A DNA stretch of 64,000 bases from JAXGPF01 sp964650945 (lineage in GTDB: Bacteria; Verrucomicrobiota; Kiritimatiellia; JAAZAB01): positions 1 to 64,000 of the forward strand of contig CAZYXU010000004.1 of assembly GCA_964650945.1 (NCBI GenBank), given 5' to 3'. The notes beneath the pieces were generated by a model, which saw only the letters and a list, made by a program, of their open reading frames with translations, was not told the DNA's origin and searched no databases. The position numbers and the translations under genes are program-made. Each line of letters opens with the position of its first letter. The first letter of the stretch is position 1. This document shows, one piece after another, positions 9,057 to 18,300 of the stretch.

Positions 9057-9085
9057 TATATGGCAAAAATGCTTTTAAAAGTCAA
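9057..9085 (-). promoter_or_regulatory. Sigma70-like promoter of the CsgG-like gene
   Basis: Minus strand TTGACT (9085-9080), a 17-base spacer and CATATA (9062-9057). It predicts a leader of about 90 bases that includes the tandem 15-mer. Confidence 0.55.
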
Positions 9086-9198
9086 CACGCAAACATGGCC
9101 GGACGGAACGATTTTTTTGCCTTGACCGATTTTGCTGGCGGTACGGCATCCAACCTGTTATGTTTCTTAAGTTTAATCACGGACGCGGACGGAATGTG

Positions 9199-12027
9199 AT
9201 GAAAACCCCATCTCAACGCCGGAGCTGTTTACAGGCAAGCTTGCTCTTGTGGACCTTCCTGCTGGCTTGTGCCGCCTACGCCAGCGCGACTGACCCGGAG
9301 CCGGCCGCGCCAAAATCCATTGTGGTCATCAGCGACGACGCCCACCCGCCTTTTATTTTCCGGGATGCCAACGGTAATTTGCGCGGCATACTCCCCGACC
9401 AATGGGCGCTCTGGGAAAAAAAGACGGGCATAAAGGTTGAACTGCGCGGCATGGATTGGGCCGATGCCCAGCGCCATATGCAGGAAGGCCGCGCGGATGT
9501 CATCGAGGCGATCCTGCCTACTCCTGAGCGCTCCCATCTTTATCATTTCACGCAGCCGCATACCAAAATCATTGTGCCGGTTTATGCGCACAAGTCCCTC
9601 GGCGGAATCAGCGATCTGTCATCCCTCAAAGGTTTGCCCATCGGCGTCAAGGCCGGAGACGCCGCGATCGGTTACTTGACCAACCGTGGCGTTATCAACC
9701 TGAAGGAATATCCCAGTTACGAAGCCCTGATTCTGGCCGCGAAAAAACGCGAAGTCCAGGTCTATGCCATGAGCCAGCCGTCGTGCGTCTATTTCCTTTA
9801 CAAGCACGGCATTGCCGGCGACTTCCACCAATCTTTCATCCTTTATTCGGGAAATTTGCATCGGGCCGTCCATCAAAACCGGACTAACCTGCTGCGCCTG
9901 GTGGAAAACGGTTTTAACAAAATTTCCCGGAGCGAATACCAGGCGATCGAGCGTAAATGGCGGGGCGCTCCGCTCATGTTCATGGGTGTTTTCCGCAACT
10001 ATTGGCGCTGGATTTTCGGCGCCCTCGCCGCCTTCCTGGTGCTGGCGATGGGCAACCTCTTTTTAGTCCGGCATGCCCGCGGCAAGGATGCCGCGCTGCT
10101 CGCCTCCCGCGAATATTTCGCCTTGGTCTTCGATTTGATCAATGACGCCCTCTTTATCCACGATACCGGCACCGGCGCCATCATCAACGTCAATCGCCGG
10201 ATGTGCGAGATGTATGGGTACTCATCGCGCAGAGCGGTGCTGGCAGCGGGACTGGGTCCGTTATGTTCCGGCATATCGCCCTACACGCTGGCAGACGCCT
10301 TGAAATGGATGCGCAAGGCGGCCGCCGATGGTCCCCAGGTCTTCGAATGGCACGCGCGGCATCATGACGGGCATCTTTTCTGGGTGGAAATCAACATGCG
10401 CCGGGTGCAAATCGGCGGCGACGACCGGCTGATCGTCTCCGTGCGCGATAATACCGAACGTAAAAACACCGCCCAGCAACTGAGCCTGGCCTTAAAGCGC
10501 TACCGCATGCTGGAGAAACAGAACCGCATTGTCACATGGACGATCGACCTCAATGGAGTTTATACCAGTCTGGGGTCGGAAACCATGGATGTCGGACAGT
10601 TCCACCCGGAAGAATTGGTCGGCAAAACATATTTTTACGAAACACATCCGCCGGAAGGCCGGGAAGCATTCAAGGCCAGGGTGCTGGGGTATCTCGCGCG
10701 CGGCGAGCCATTCCGCAACCTGGTCCACCCCTTGCTTGCCAAATCGGGCGAAATCGTCTGGCTTTCGTCCAACGGCATCCCGATGCACGACCAGCATGGC
10801 CACATCACCGGAGCCTGGGGCACCAGCACCGACATCACCGACCTTAAGCGCGCGGAATCCGAGCATGCCACGCTGCAGGAGCGCCTGACGCACGCCCGGA
10901 AGCTGGAATCCATCGGACGTTTCGCCGGCACCGTCTCGCACGATTTCAACAACATGCTCCAGGGCATTCTCGGTTATACGGACTTGGCCCTTGAGCAGGT
11001 GCCCGCGGACCAGACCCTGCATTCCGACCTGCTGGAAATCCAGAAAACCGCCCGGCGCGCGACCCAACTCTCCCGTCAGCTTCAAACCTTCGCGCGCAGC
11101 CAGGTGATTGAGCCTAAAATCCTGGCACTGAACGAAGCCATCGAGAACATGACCGGCATGCTCCGCCGCCTGGTCGGCGAACATATCCAACTGGAATGGA
11201 AGCCCGGCGGACAAGCCGGCCATGTGCGGATCGACCCCAGCCAATTGGATCAGATCATGACCACCCTCTGCGCCAACGCCCGCGATGCCATTAAACAGAC
11301 CGGCCGGATCGTCGTCGAGACGGACAAATTTGACATTGCTCCCGCCGCGACCAGCCGGTTCGGCGGCATTGCCCCCGGCAACTACGCGCGGCTGACGGTG
11401 CGCGATGACGGCGGCGGGATGACGCCGGAGGTTCGCGATCAACTGTTCGAACCATTCTTCACCACCAAATCCCGCGGCCAGGGCAAGGGATTGGGGCTAT
11501 TCATCGTCTACGGCATTGTCACCCAGAACGGCGGGTTTATCCGTGTCGAGAGCGCACCCGGCCAGGGCGCGGTCTTTCAAATTTACCTGCCCCACTGCGC
11601 CGGCGAGAAAACCGCGCCCGAACCGCCCGCCGAGGTTGCCGCGCCGGTGCCGGCCGCCCATGGCACCATCCTGCTGGTTGACGACGAAGAAACCGTGCTT
11701 TGCACTACCCGCCGGATCCTGGAAAATATCGGCTGCCAGGTTTTGGCGGCCAACTCCGCGAAAATTGCGCTCAATATTTTCAAGGAAAACAGCAGCCGGA
11801 TTGACATCGTGATTGCCGACGTCGTCATGCCGGAAATGAACGGGCCCGAACTGGTCCGGCAACTGCTGAAACAACGCCCTGACTTGAAATACTTGTACAT
11901 TTCCGGCCATAGCGCCAGTTTTCTGGCCGAGCAGGGGGTTGATGGCAGCGAACAGAACTTCATCCAGAAGCCGTTTTCCCAAAGAACCCTTGCCGAGAAG
12001 GTGCAGAAATGCCTGGCGCGGAAATAA
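9199..12027 (+). CDS. Membrane hybrid histidine kinase with periplasmic solute-binding domain
   Basis: About 942 residues. Order: signal peptide 1-30; a family-3 extracellular solute-binding domain at about 38-260 (IVVISDDAHPPFIFRD); one transmembrane helix near 270-290; two PAS domains at about 295-420 and 430-550; a dimerisation/phosphoacceptor helix with His581 in SHDFNNML; an ATPase domain with a DDGGGM-type G1 box and a GKGLGLFIVYGI block; and a receiver domain from about 815 with acceptor Asp874 (IADVVMPEM). It should sense a small solute in the periplasm and pass phosphate to its own receiver, then to an unlinked output protein. An upstream in-frame ATG exists at 9160; 9199 gives the cleaner signal peptide. 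Confidence 0.92.
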   Translation: MKTPSQRRSCLQASLLLWTFLLACAAYASATDPEPAAPKSIVVISDDAHPPFIFRDANGNLRGILPDQWALWEKKTGIKVELRGMDWADAQRHMQEGRADVIEAILPTPERSHLYHFTQPHTKIIVPVYAHKSLGGISDLSSLKGLPIGVKAGDAAIGYLTNRGVINLKEYPSYEALILAAKKREVQVYAMSQPSCVYFLYKHGIAGDFHQSFILYSGNLHRAVHQNRTNLLRLVENGFNKISRSEYQAIERKWRGAPLMFMGVFRNYWRWIFGALAAFLVLAMGNLFLVRHARGKDAALLASREYFALVFDLINDALFIHDTGTGAIINVNRRMCEMYGYSSRRAVLAAGLGPLCSGISPYTLADALKWMRKAAADGPQVFEWHARHHDGHLFWVEINMRRVQIGGDDRLIVSVRDNTERKNTAQQLSLALKRYRMLEKQNRIVTWTIDLNGVYTSLGSETMDVGQFHPEELVGKTYFYETHPPEGREAFKARVLGYLARGEPFRNLVHPLLAKSGEIVWLSSNGIPMHDQHGHITGAWGTSTDITDLKRAESEHATLQERLTHARKLESIGRFAGTVSHDFNNMLQGILGYTDLALEQVPADQTLHSDLLEIQKTARRATQLSRQLQTFARSQVIEPKILALNEAIENMTGMLRRLVGEHIQLEWKPGGQAGHVRIDPSQLDQIMTTLCANARDAIKQTGRIVVETDKFDIAPAATSRFGGIAPGNYARLTVRDDGGGMTPEVRDQLFEPFFTTKSRGQGKGLGLFIVYGIVTQNGGFIRVESAPGQGAVFQIYLPHCAGEKTAPEPPAEVAAPVPAAHGTILLVDDEETVLCTTRRILENIGCQVLAANSAKIALNIFKENSSRIDIVIADVVMPEMNGPELVRQLLKQRPDLKYLYISGHSASFLAEQGVDGSEQNFIQKPFSQRTLAEKVQKCLARK

Positions 12028-12034
12028 ACCCGCA

Positions 12035-13384
12035 TTAAAGGCCCCGTTCCGACAGTTTTGTGGCCCACTCCCGGAAGCGACGGCCACGCTCCTCAAAATT
12101 ACGGAACTGGTCAAAACTGGCGCAGGCGGGCGAAAGCAGGATGGTATCGCCGCGGACAGCATCTTGCCATGCTGCCGCGCACGCCGCTGCCAGCGTGCCG
12201 CATTCCCGGCAGGGAACTGCATCGCGCCAGGCGTCCGCCATGCGCGGGGCATCCCTGCCGATCAGGTAGATGCCCGCCGCCTTTGCCCGCAGCAACGGCA
12301 GGGCCGGCGCAAACGACTCGCCCTTGCCCTGGCCGCCGGCAATCAGGCGCAAGGGCCCCGGCACCACCTGGAGCGCCGCGCATAACGCCGCCACGTTGGT
12401 AGCCTTGGAGTCGTCGATTAGCCGCACGCCACGCACGCAACCGGATGCTTCCAGGCGATGCGGCAGGCCGACAAATAATCGCGCGGCCTCCGCCAGCCGC
12501 GCCCACTCTACCCCGCAAGCCCGCATGGCCGCGGCGGCCGCCGCCACGCCGGCCCCCAGCACCGGGTTGTCAAAAACCGTTCCCTGCAACTTGACCGCCG
12601 GGATGCCGCCGGCCGTGACAACCCAACCATCGCGGTATTGCAAATCCGCCGGGGGCGCGGCGCCAAAGGTGATCCAGTCCGCGCCGGAAGCCGGCGGCCC
12701 AAATTGCCGCAACAACGCCGGCTCCATGATGCCGGTATTCCCCGCGCCCATGGCGGCAAACAGGCGGAATTTCAGATTGCGATAGTTTGCAAGGTCGCTA
12801 TGCCGGTCCAGGTGGTTGGGATAAACATTCAATAAGACGGCGACATCAGGCCGGATGCCCCCGGGAAATTCGAGTTGGAATGAACTGACCTCCAGCACCA
12901 CCCAATCCCATTGCCGCCCATCCAGGACGACCTGGCAGACGGGTAAACCGTAATTGCCGGCGATGCAGGCCCGGCGGCCGGCCCGGGTCATGGTTTCCGC
13001 GCACAGTTTTACCAGGGTGCTCTTGCCGTTGGAACCGGTGACCGCCAGGGTGCGCGCCTTGAGATGGCGCCAACCGAACGCCAGTTCCGAGATCACAGGA
13101 ATCCCGCGGTCAGCCACCAGGCGCAACCAGGCGGAATTGGCCGCCAGGCCGGGGCTGGTGACACACAAATCAAAATCGCCCGGCGGCGGCGCCGCGGCTC
13201 CCAAAACCGCCACGCACCCCGCGGCGCGCAAGGCCTCCGCCCGTCCCCGCAACTCCGGCGTATCCGCGGCATCCGCCGCCGTCACCGCGGCATTTTGCGC
13301 CCGCAGCAGGCGCGCCGCGGCAACACCGCTGGCGCCCAGTCCCAAAACCAGCGCGCGGCTTGAGCGACACCCCGTTGCACCCAT
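12035..13384 (-). CDS. murD: UDP-N-acetylmuramoylalanine--D-glutamate ligase
   Basis: About 449 residues, the normal MurD length. The N-terminus is the UDP-binding fold (ALVLGLGASGVAAARLL), followed by the ATP loop AVTGSNGKSTLVKL, the central Mur ligase region (VYPNHLDRH) and the C-terminal domain (RLIDDSKATN, LSPACASFDQF). It adds D-Glu to UDP-MurNAc-L-Ala in the cytoplasm. The ATG at 13384 has GGGGGGAG five bases upstream, better than the in-frame ATG at 13405. It is the last cell-wall gene of the cluster, ending seven bases from the stop of the convergent kinase gene. Confidence 0.95.
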   Translation of the reverse strand: MGATGCRSSRALVLGLGASGVAAARLLRAQNAAVTAADAADTPELRGRAEALRAAGCVAVLGAAAPPPGDFDLCVTSPGLAANSAWLRLVADRGIPVISELAFGWRHLKARTLAVTGSNGKSTLVKLCAETMTRAGRRACIAGNYGLPVCQVVLDGRQWDWVVLEVSSFQLEFPGGIRPDVAVLLNVYPNHLDRHSDLANYRNLKFRLFAAMGAGNTGIMEPALLRQFGPPASGADWITFGAAPPADLQYRDGWVVTAGGIPAVKLQGTVFDNPVLGAGVAAAAAAMRACGVEWARLAEAARLFVGLPHRLEASGCVRGVRLIDDSKATNVAALCAALQVVPGPLRLIAGGQGKGESFAPALPLLRAKAAGIYLIGRDAPRMADAWRDAVPCRECGTLAAACAAAWQDAVRGDTILLSPACASFDQFRNFEERGRRFREWATKLSERGL

Positions 13385-13492
13385 GCTCCCCCCTGACGCC
13401 ATCAATTCTCACCGGTCAGGACTGCCCGGATTGCAGCGCCGCCGCATTCATGGCCGCCACAATTTCAGCGGGCGAATCATCCGGCTGGCGGT

Positions 13493-13517
13493 GGGTGGGG
13501 CAAAAACCACCCCACCC
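13493..13517. other. Perfect 8-bp hairpin between the lipoprotein gene and murD
   Basis: GGGTGGGG and CCCCACCC flank a nine-base loop. The hairpin lies about 13 bases past the lipoprotein stop and 109 bases before the murD start, in a 145-base gap. It could be a weak terminator, an RNA-processing site or an attenuator. No T run follows on the transcribed strand. Confidence 0.5.
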
Positions 13518-13529
13518 CGGGCATCCTTT

Positions 13530-14024
13530 TCATTTTTCCCCTTGCGTGACCGGAGCGGACTGAATTTCAGCTTCCCCGTGATATTGCCTGCCATTGGAAT
13601 CCACGCCATCATAAGTCCATTTGCATCTGGGAGCCACGGGCGAGGTCACGCCGTGCCAATTCGGATCGCAAACCGCGGTTTTGCGCGGCGGTATCCAACC
13701 ATTGGTCACCGGGCATCCTTGCGCATACCACTGGGCAAAGTCCGCGCCCGTCAACCGGCGCTTCAGGATGTTCACAGGCGTCCATTGGCCGTCCAGATAA
13801 AAACAACCCTCAAATCCGGTGATCTGGATGGGGTAATCGGTGGCATTATGCACTTCCGTCCGGTAAAACCACATATAAGGAAAAGGCCGGCCTTCGGGAA
13901 TGGCGGCGGCATGGATGTCGCTTGGATTAGGGGTGTGCGTGACAACCAGTCCGGCCGTCCGCCCACAGCCCGCGAGGCTGACAGTAAAAATCATCATGAT
14001 CCCGACCAACCACGGTATTTGCAT
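13530..14024 (-). CDS. Lipoprotein of unknown function inside the cell-wall cluster
   Basis: 164 residues with a type II signal peptide ending in a SLAGC lipobox (Cys20), so it is likely anchored in a membrane facing the periplasm. The mature part is a small beta-rich domain with patterns such as YRTEVHNATDYPIQITGFEG that recall ApaG- or DUF-type immunoglobulin-like sandwiches, and four further cysteines that may pair. A strong AGGGAGGG ribosome binding site lies upstream. It sits where ftsW might be expected, between mraY and murD. I do not recognise the family; a role in wall assembly is only suggested by position. Confidence 0.75.
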   Translation of the reverse strand: MQIPWLVGIMMIFTVSLAGCGRTAGLVVTHTPNPSDIHAAAIPEGRPFPYMWFYRTEVHNATDYPIQITGFEGCFYLDGQWTPVNILKRRLTGADFAQWYAQGCPVTNGWIPPRKTAVCDPNWHGVTSPVAPRCKWTYDGVDSNGRQYHGEAEIQSAPVTQGEK

Positions 14025-14129
14025 ATTTACCCTCCCTTTGAGTGCCTATCAACGCCGCCTTAAAATTTGCGACCGCCCAATTCAGCACGCCGATCATTGC
14101 CGGCGATCCGTTGACACCAGCGGCGCGCA

Positions 14130-15245
14130 TCACCGGATTTTGAGCATCAAAACCCCGCATAGCGCGCAAATAATCGATATGATCCAGAACCGGATGGTCA
14201 CCTGCGTTTCGCTCCATGGATTGGTCTTTTTCAACTCAAAATGGTGATGCAACGGCGCGCAGGCGAAAATCCGCCGGCGCCGCCATTTAAACCAGCCCAC
14301 CTGCATAATCACGCTCGCCGCCTCCAGGACAAATACTCCGCCGATCACCAGTAACGCCAGTTCGTGTTTAAGCAATACCGCCGTGACGCCGATGGCCCCG
14401 CCCAGGGCCAGGCTGCCGGTGTCACCCATGAAGACCTGCGCGGGATGGCAATTAAACCAGAGGAATCCCAGCGCGCCGCCCAGCAGGCAGCCGCAGAAAA
14501 CGGCCAGCTCGCCGGCGCCCACGATGTAGGGCACCTGCAAATAACCGGCGAATTGGATGTGGCCCGCGACATACGCCAGCACCAGGTAGGCCAGCGCCAC
14601 CGAGCCGGTGCAGCCAATGGCCAGCCCGTCCAGGCCGTCCGTGAGATTCACGGCATTGCTGGCGCCGATAATGACCAACAACGCAAAGACAAACGCCAGC
14701 GCCACTCCCATGTCGCTCAGCACCGGGGTTTTGATAAAGGGGATCATTAAATGGCGCGCATATTCGCGGGTCATTGGCAAAAGCAGGATGATGCCGAACA
14801 CCAGCGCCACCCAAAAAACCTGTAACAAAAGCTTGCCCCGCGCCGACAAGCCGCCCGGCCGGCGGCGCACAACCTTGATATAATCATCGGCAAAGCCAAT
14901 CGCGCCAAACGCCCACATGGTGCCCAGCGCCAGCCATATAAGCGGATTGCCCGGCACCGCCCAGAGCAGACAGGCGGCGCTGACGGCGGCAATGATCAGG
15001 ATGCCGCCCATGGTGGGGGTGCGTTTTTTAGTTTCGCCATGCAGGTTGTCGAGTGCCGGGGCGTCATCGCGATAGCGCGTGGCATCGCCGCTGCAGAGTT
15101 TGCCCAGCCGGCGAATCAGCCATGGACCAACCAGCAGACTGATCAGGAAGGCCGTGCCGGCGCCCGCAAAGGCGCGCACGGTGATGTATTGAAAAACCCG
15201 CAAAACCGACCATTGTTCCGACAAATAATGCAAATAATACAGCAT
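14130..15245 (-). CDS. mraY: Phospho-N-acetylmuramoyl-pentapeptide transferase
   Basis: About 371 residues and roughly ten membrane helices. MraY signatures: GETKKRTPTMGGILI, FADDYIKVVR, NLTDGLDGLA and PLHHHFE. It transfers phospho-MurNAc-pentapeptide to undecaprenyl phosphate at the inner membrane, making lipid I. The start at 15245 follows an AGGGG box by five bases; the in-frame ATG at 15278 is less likely. It is separated from murF by 102 bases. Confidence 0.96.
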   Translation of the reverse strand: MLYYLHYLSEQWSVLRVFQYITVRAFAGAGTAFLISLLVGPWLIRRLGKLCSGDATRYRDDAPALDNLHGETKKRTPTMGGILIIAAVSAACLLWAVPGNPLIWLALGTMWAFGAIGFADDYIKVVRRRPGGLSARGKLLLQVFWVALVFGIILLLPMTREYARHLMIPFIKTPVLSDMGVALAFVFALLVIIGASNAVNLTDGLDGLAIGCTGSVALAYLVLAYVAGHIQFAGYLQVPYIVGAGELAVFCGCLLGGALGFLWFNCHPAQVFMGDTGSLALGGAIGVTAVLLKHELALLVIGGVFVLEAASVIMQVGWFKWRRRRIFACAPLHHHFELKKTNPWSETQVTIRFWIISIICALCGVLMLKIR

Positions 15246-15347
15246 CTTACCCCTGCCTTGCGTTGGCGAACGACACATGGCCGGAGGAAAGCCGCCCCCC
15301 TTCCGACTATGGCCGCAACCGGCGCCGCCTCAAATGTGTAAAACCGG

Positions 15348-16751
15348 TCAACTGATCCCGCTTGCATCCAGATCCCGCAGCGCGATCAAGACTTTTTCCA
15401 ACCCGATGCCGCGCGATCCCTTCAGTAAAACCAAATCATCCGGGCGCGCGGCGCGCGCCAGGACGGCCGCGGCATCCGCCGGCGTCTGGCGCCGGAACAA
15501 GCGATCGGCGGGCATGCCGCAATCCGCGGCCATATCCGCGACCGCGGACGCCAGCTCTCCAACCGTGATCACCCCCTGCCAGGCATTTGCGGCCACCAAC
15601 CGGCCCAGTTCCCGGTGCCTGGCGATGGCGTCGCGCCCCAGTTCCAGCATGCCGCCCAAGACCAGCCATTTACGCTCGCCCGGCAGGGACTGGAACGTGC
15701 GCAACGCTTCCGCCATGCTCAAGGGATTGGCATTATAGGCATCGTTGATGAAGGCGACTCCCCGCCAGGCGCAACGCTCCCAGCGCATGGGCGGCGCCCG
15801 GTAATTTTCCAAGGCCCGGATGATGTCCGGCCAGGGCGCCCCCCAGGTCCGCCCCAGCGCCGCGGCCAGCAAAATATTGGCCAGATTGTGCCGGCCGGGC
15901 AGCGACGGGCGCAAGGACCATGTTGACGCTGCCGCCCGTTCGCCCAGGATGGCCAGGCCATCCGGCCGGCTCCGCGCGTAATAATCGGCCGGGGGCGCCG
16001 GCCGGCCGTCATCCAAGGCGACGGTGACCACCGGCCCGGGCGCGGCCGCGCGCAACAGGTCGAACCATGGCACATCCGCGCGCAAGACCGTCACGCCCGC
16101 GGGCGGCAGGGCGCGCAGCAACCTGGATTTTTCCCGCGCAATCGCCTGTTCGGATTCAAAGAATTCGAGATGCACGGGGCCGACATTGGTGACCACGCCC
16201 CAATCGGGGGCCAGCACCCGGCACAGGGGATCCATTTCGCCGGGATGATTCACGCCAACTTCAAAGACGCCGGTCTGGGCATCCGCGGGCATATTCAGCA
16301 GGCTGAGCGGCAAGCCGATGTTATTGTTCCAATTGCCGCGCGTGCGGGCCACCACCCCCTGGGTCGCCAATACGTCGGCAATCATTTCCTTGACGGTGGT
16401 TTTGCCCGCGCTGCCGGTGACTCCCACGATGCGCACTCCCCGCGCCCGGCGGTAGCCGGCGGCCATATCCTGCAAGGCCTGTAAGGGATCGGCAACCCGC
16501 AGCAGCGGCCCGGCGGCCGCGCCCGCAGTGCGCGCATAAGTCCGAGCAACCACCGCGCCGGCGGCGCCCAGATGCAAGGCGTTGGGCACGAAATCATGTC
16601 CATCGCAATGCTCGCCCCTTAAGGCCACGAACAAGCAGTCCGCGCCGGCGGCGCGCGAATCGACGCTGACGGCGGCCAGTTTCGGCGGAACGCCATGCTC
16701 CCACCTCCCGCCACACCACTGCGCCAATGAAAGTGGATTGAGTCCGCGCAT
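15348..16751 (-). CDS. murF: UDP-N-acetylmuramoyl-tripeptide--D-alanyl-D-alanine ligase
   Basis: About 467 residues. N-terminal domain with DSRAAGADCLFVALRGE, ATP loop VTGSAGKTTVKEM, central NNNIGLPLSLLN and GVNHPGEMD blocks, and the C-terminal FINDAYNANP...MAEAL and LKGSRGIGLEKVL motifs. It adds D-Ala-D-Ala to the UDP-MurNAc-tripeptide. The ATG at 16751 comes one base after the murE stop, which implies coupled translation; the frame is open further upstream to 16799 inside murE. Confidence 0.96.
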   Translation of the reverse strand: MRGLNPLSLAQWCGGRWEHGVPPKLAAVSVDSRAAGADCLFVALRGEHCDGHDFVPNALHLGAAGAVVARTYARTAGAAAGPLLRVADPLQALQDMAAGYRRARGVRIVGVTGSAGKTTVKEMIADVLATQGVVARTRGNWNNNIGLPLSLLNMPADAQTGVFEVGVNHPGEMDPLCRVLAPDWGVVTNVGPVHLEFFESEQAIAREKSRLLRALPPAGVTVLRADVPWFDLLRAAAPGPVVTVALDDGRPAPPADYYARSRPDGLAILGERAAASTWSLRPSLPGRHNLANILLAAALGRTWGAPWPDIIRALENYRAPPMRWERCAWRGVAFINDAYNANPLSMAEALRTFQSLPGERKWLVLGGMLELGRDAIARHRELGRLVAANAWQGVITVGELASAVADMAADCGMPADRLFRRQTPADAAAVLARAARPDDLVLLKGSRGIGLEKVLIALRDLDASGIS

Positions 16752-16752
16752 G

Positions 16753-18231
16753 TCAGGTTTTAAGCCCCAGGCATTCCCGCACCACCTGGCGGTCGTCAAA
16801 CGGAATTACCGTGTCGGCAAATTCCTGATAATTTTCATGGCCCTTGCCGGCCACCAACACCACGTCGCCGCGCTCGGCCATCGTCAGCGCCCGGACAATG
16901 GCCTCGTGCCGGTCTTCCACCACCTCAAAGTTGTCATGCCCGCTGAATCCGGCGCGCACCTGGGCGATGATGTCCGACGGATTTTCCTTGCGGGGATTGT
17001 CGGATGTCAGAATGGCATAATCCGCCAATTCCCCGGCCACGGCGCCCATTAACGGCCGTTTGCGCCGGTCGCGGTCGCCGCCGCAGCCAAACACCACGAT
17101 CAGGCGGCCGGCGGTGATTTCGCGCATGGTGGTCAGCACATTTTTCAAGGCATCTTCGGTATGGGCGTAGTCCACAAACACCTGGAAACCGGCGTTGTTT
17201 TCAATTTCCTCCAGACGCCCGGGGACGGATTGCATGGCGTTCAGCACCGGCGCAATCACCGGCAATTCCACGCCCAGCGCGGCGCAGGCGCCGAACGCTG
17301 CCAGGGCGTTATAGACATTATACCGTCCCAGCAGGCGCAGCCGCAGGGCAACCGTCCCCCAGGGACTGACGACATCGAACGCGCTGCCCCGGGCGCTTAA
17401 TTCAAGGTTGACAGCCCTGACCATGGCGGCCTGATTTTGTATGCCATAGGAAAAGACCGGGGCGTGTTTTTCGGCCAGTCCCAGGAGGCGGGCGCCGTGC
17501 GGATCATCCAGATTAATTAAAGCGGACTGGCCGGGCCGGCCGCGCAATCCGCGGAAGAGGAGGCTTTTAGCCTCGTAATACCCGTCCACGGTTTGATGGT
17601 AGTCGAGGTGGTCATGCGTCAGATTGGTGAAGACCGCCACGTCGTAATCGATGCCCCATACCCGCCGCTGAACCAGGCCGTGCGAGGAAACCTCCATGAT
17701 GGCGCTTTGACAGCCCGCATGCGCCATTTGCGCGAGCATGTTGTGCAAGTCAATTGCTTCCGGCGTGGTGCGCGGCGCGGGAATCGAGCGATCGCCGATT
17801 TCATACCGGATCGTGCCGATCAGACCCGGCCGTAGCCCGGCCGCCCGTAAAACATTGCGCGCCATGTTCGCCGTCGTCGTTTTGCCGTTGGTGCCGGTGA
17901 TGCCCAGCATGCGCAGACGGCGCGCCGGGTATTCATAGTAGGCCGCCGCCATCTCCGCCATGACCTGGCGCACATCCGCCACCCTGACAAACAGGGCATG
18001 GCCGCGGGCCAGGGTTAATTCCTCCCGGGTGACGATCATCGCGGCGCCCCGGCCGAGCGCATCCCGGATAAAACGGCTGCCATCCAGATTGCGGCCCGGC
18101 ACCGCGAAAAAAGCCTGGCCGGGCTTGACTTGCCGGGAATCGAACGCCAACCCCTTGATCTCCGCTTCAGCGTCGCCCTGCACGCTGAGAACCTGTGTTG
18201 CGGCCAGCAGAATGCTCGCCTTCATTGTCAT
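16753..18231 (-). CDS. murE: UDP-N-acetylmuramoyl-tripeptide synthetase (meso-diaminopimelate type)
   Basis: 492 residues. It has the FDSRQVKPGQAFFAV N-terminal block, ATP loop ITGTNGKTTTANM, NLTHDHLDYH, and the specificity motif TSDNPRKENP. The DNPR form selects meso-diaminopimelate, so the wall is probably of the common Gram-negative type. A GAAGGA box lies a few bases before the ATG. The gap to ftsI is 69 bases. Confidence 0.97.
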   Translation of the reverse strand: MTMKASILLAATQVLSVQGDAEAEIKGLAFDSRQVKPGQAFFAVPGRNLDGSRFIRDALGRGAAMIVTREELTLARGHALFVRVADVRQVMAEMAAAYYEYPARRLRMLGITGTNGKTTTANMARNVLRAAGLRPGLIGTIRYEIGDRSIPAPRTTPEAIDLHNMLAQMAHAGCQSAIMEVSSHGLVQRRVWGIDYDVAVFTNLTHDHLDYHQTVDGYYEAKSLLFRGLRGRPGQSALINLDDPHGARLLGLAEKHAPVFSYGIQNQAAMVRAVNLELSARGSAFDVVSPWGTVALRLRLLGRYNVYNALAAFGACAALGVELPVIAPVLNAMQSVPGRLEEIENNAGFQVFVDYAHTEDALKNVLTTMREITAGRLIVVFGCGGDRDRRKRPLMGAVAGELADYAILTSDNPRKENPSDIIAQVRAGFSGHDNFEVVEDRHEAIVRALTMAERGDVVLVAGKGHENYQEFADTVIPFDDRQVVRECLGLKT

Positions 18232-18300
18232 GCTTCCTTCTCACAAACTTCCGCCGCCCGTTCGGAGGGCAAACGGCTAACATTCCCCAGCGCCCCGCCC

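Noticed and set aside
8058..9125. 355-codon plus-strand ORF
   Set aside because: Antisense to the CsgG-like gene; its end is low-complexity translation of the tandem 15-mer.
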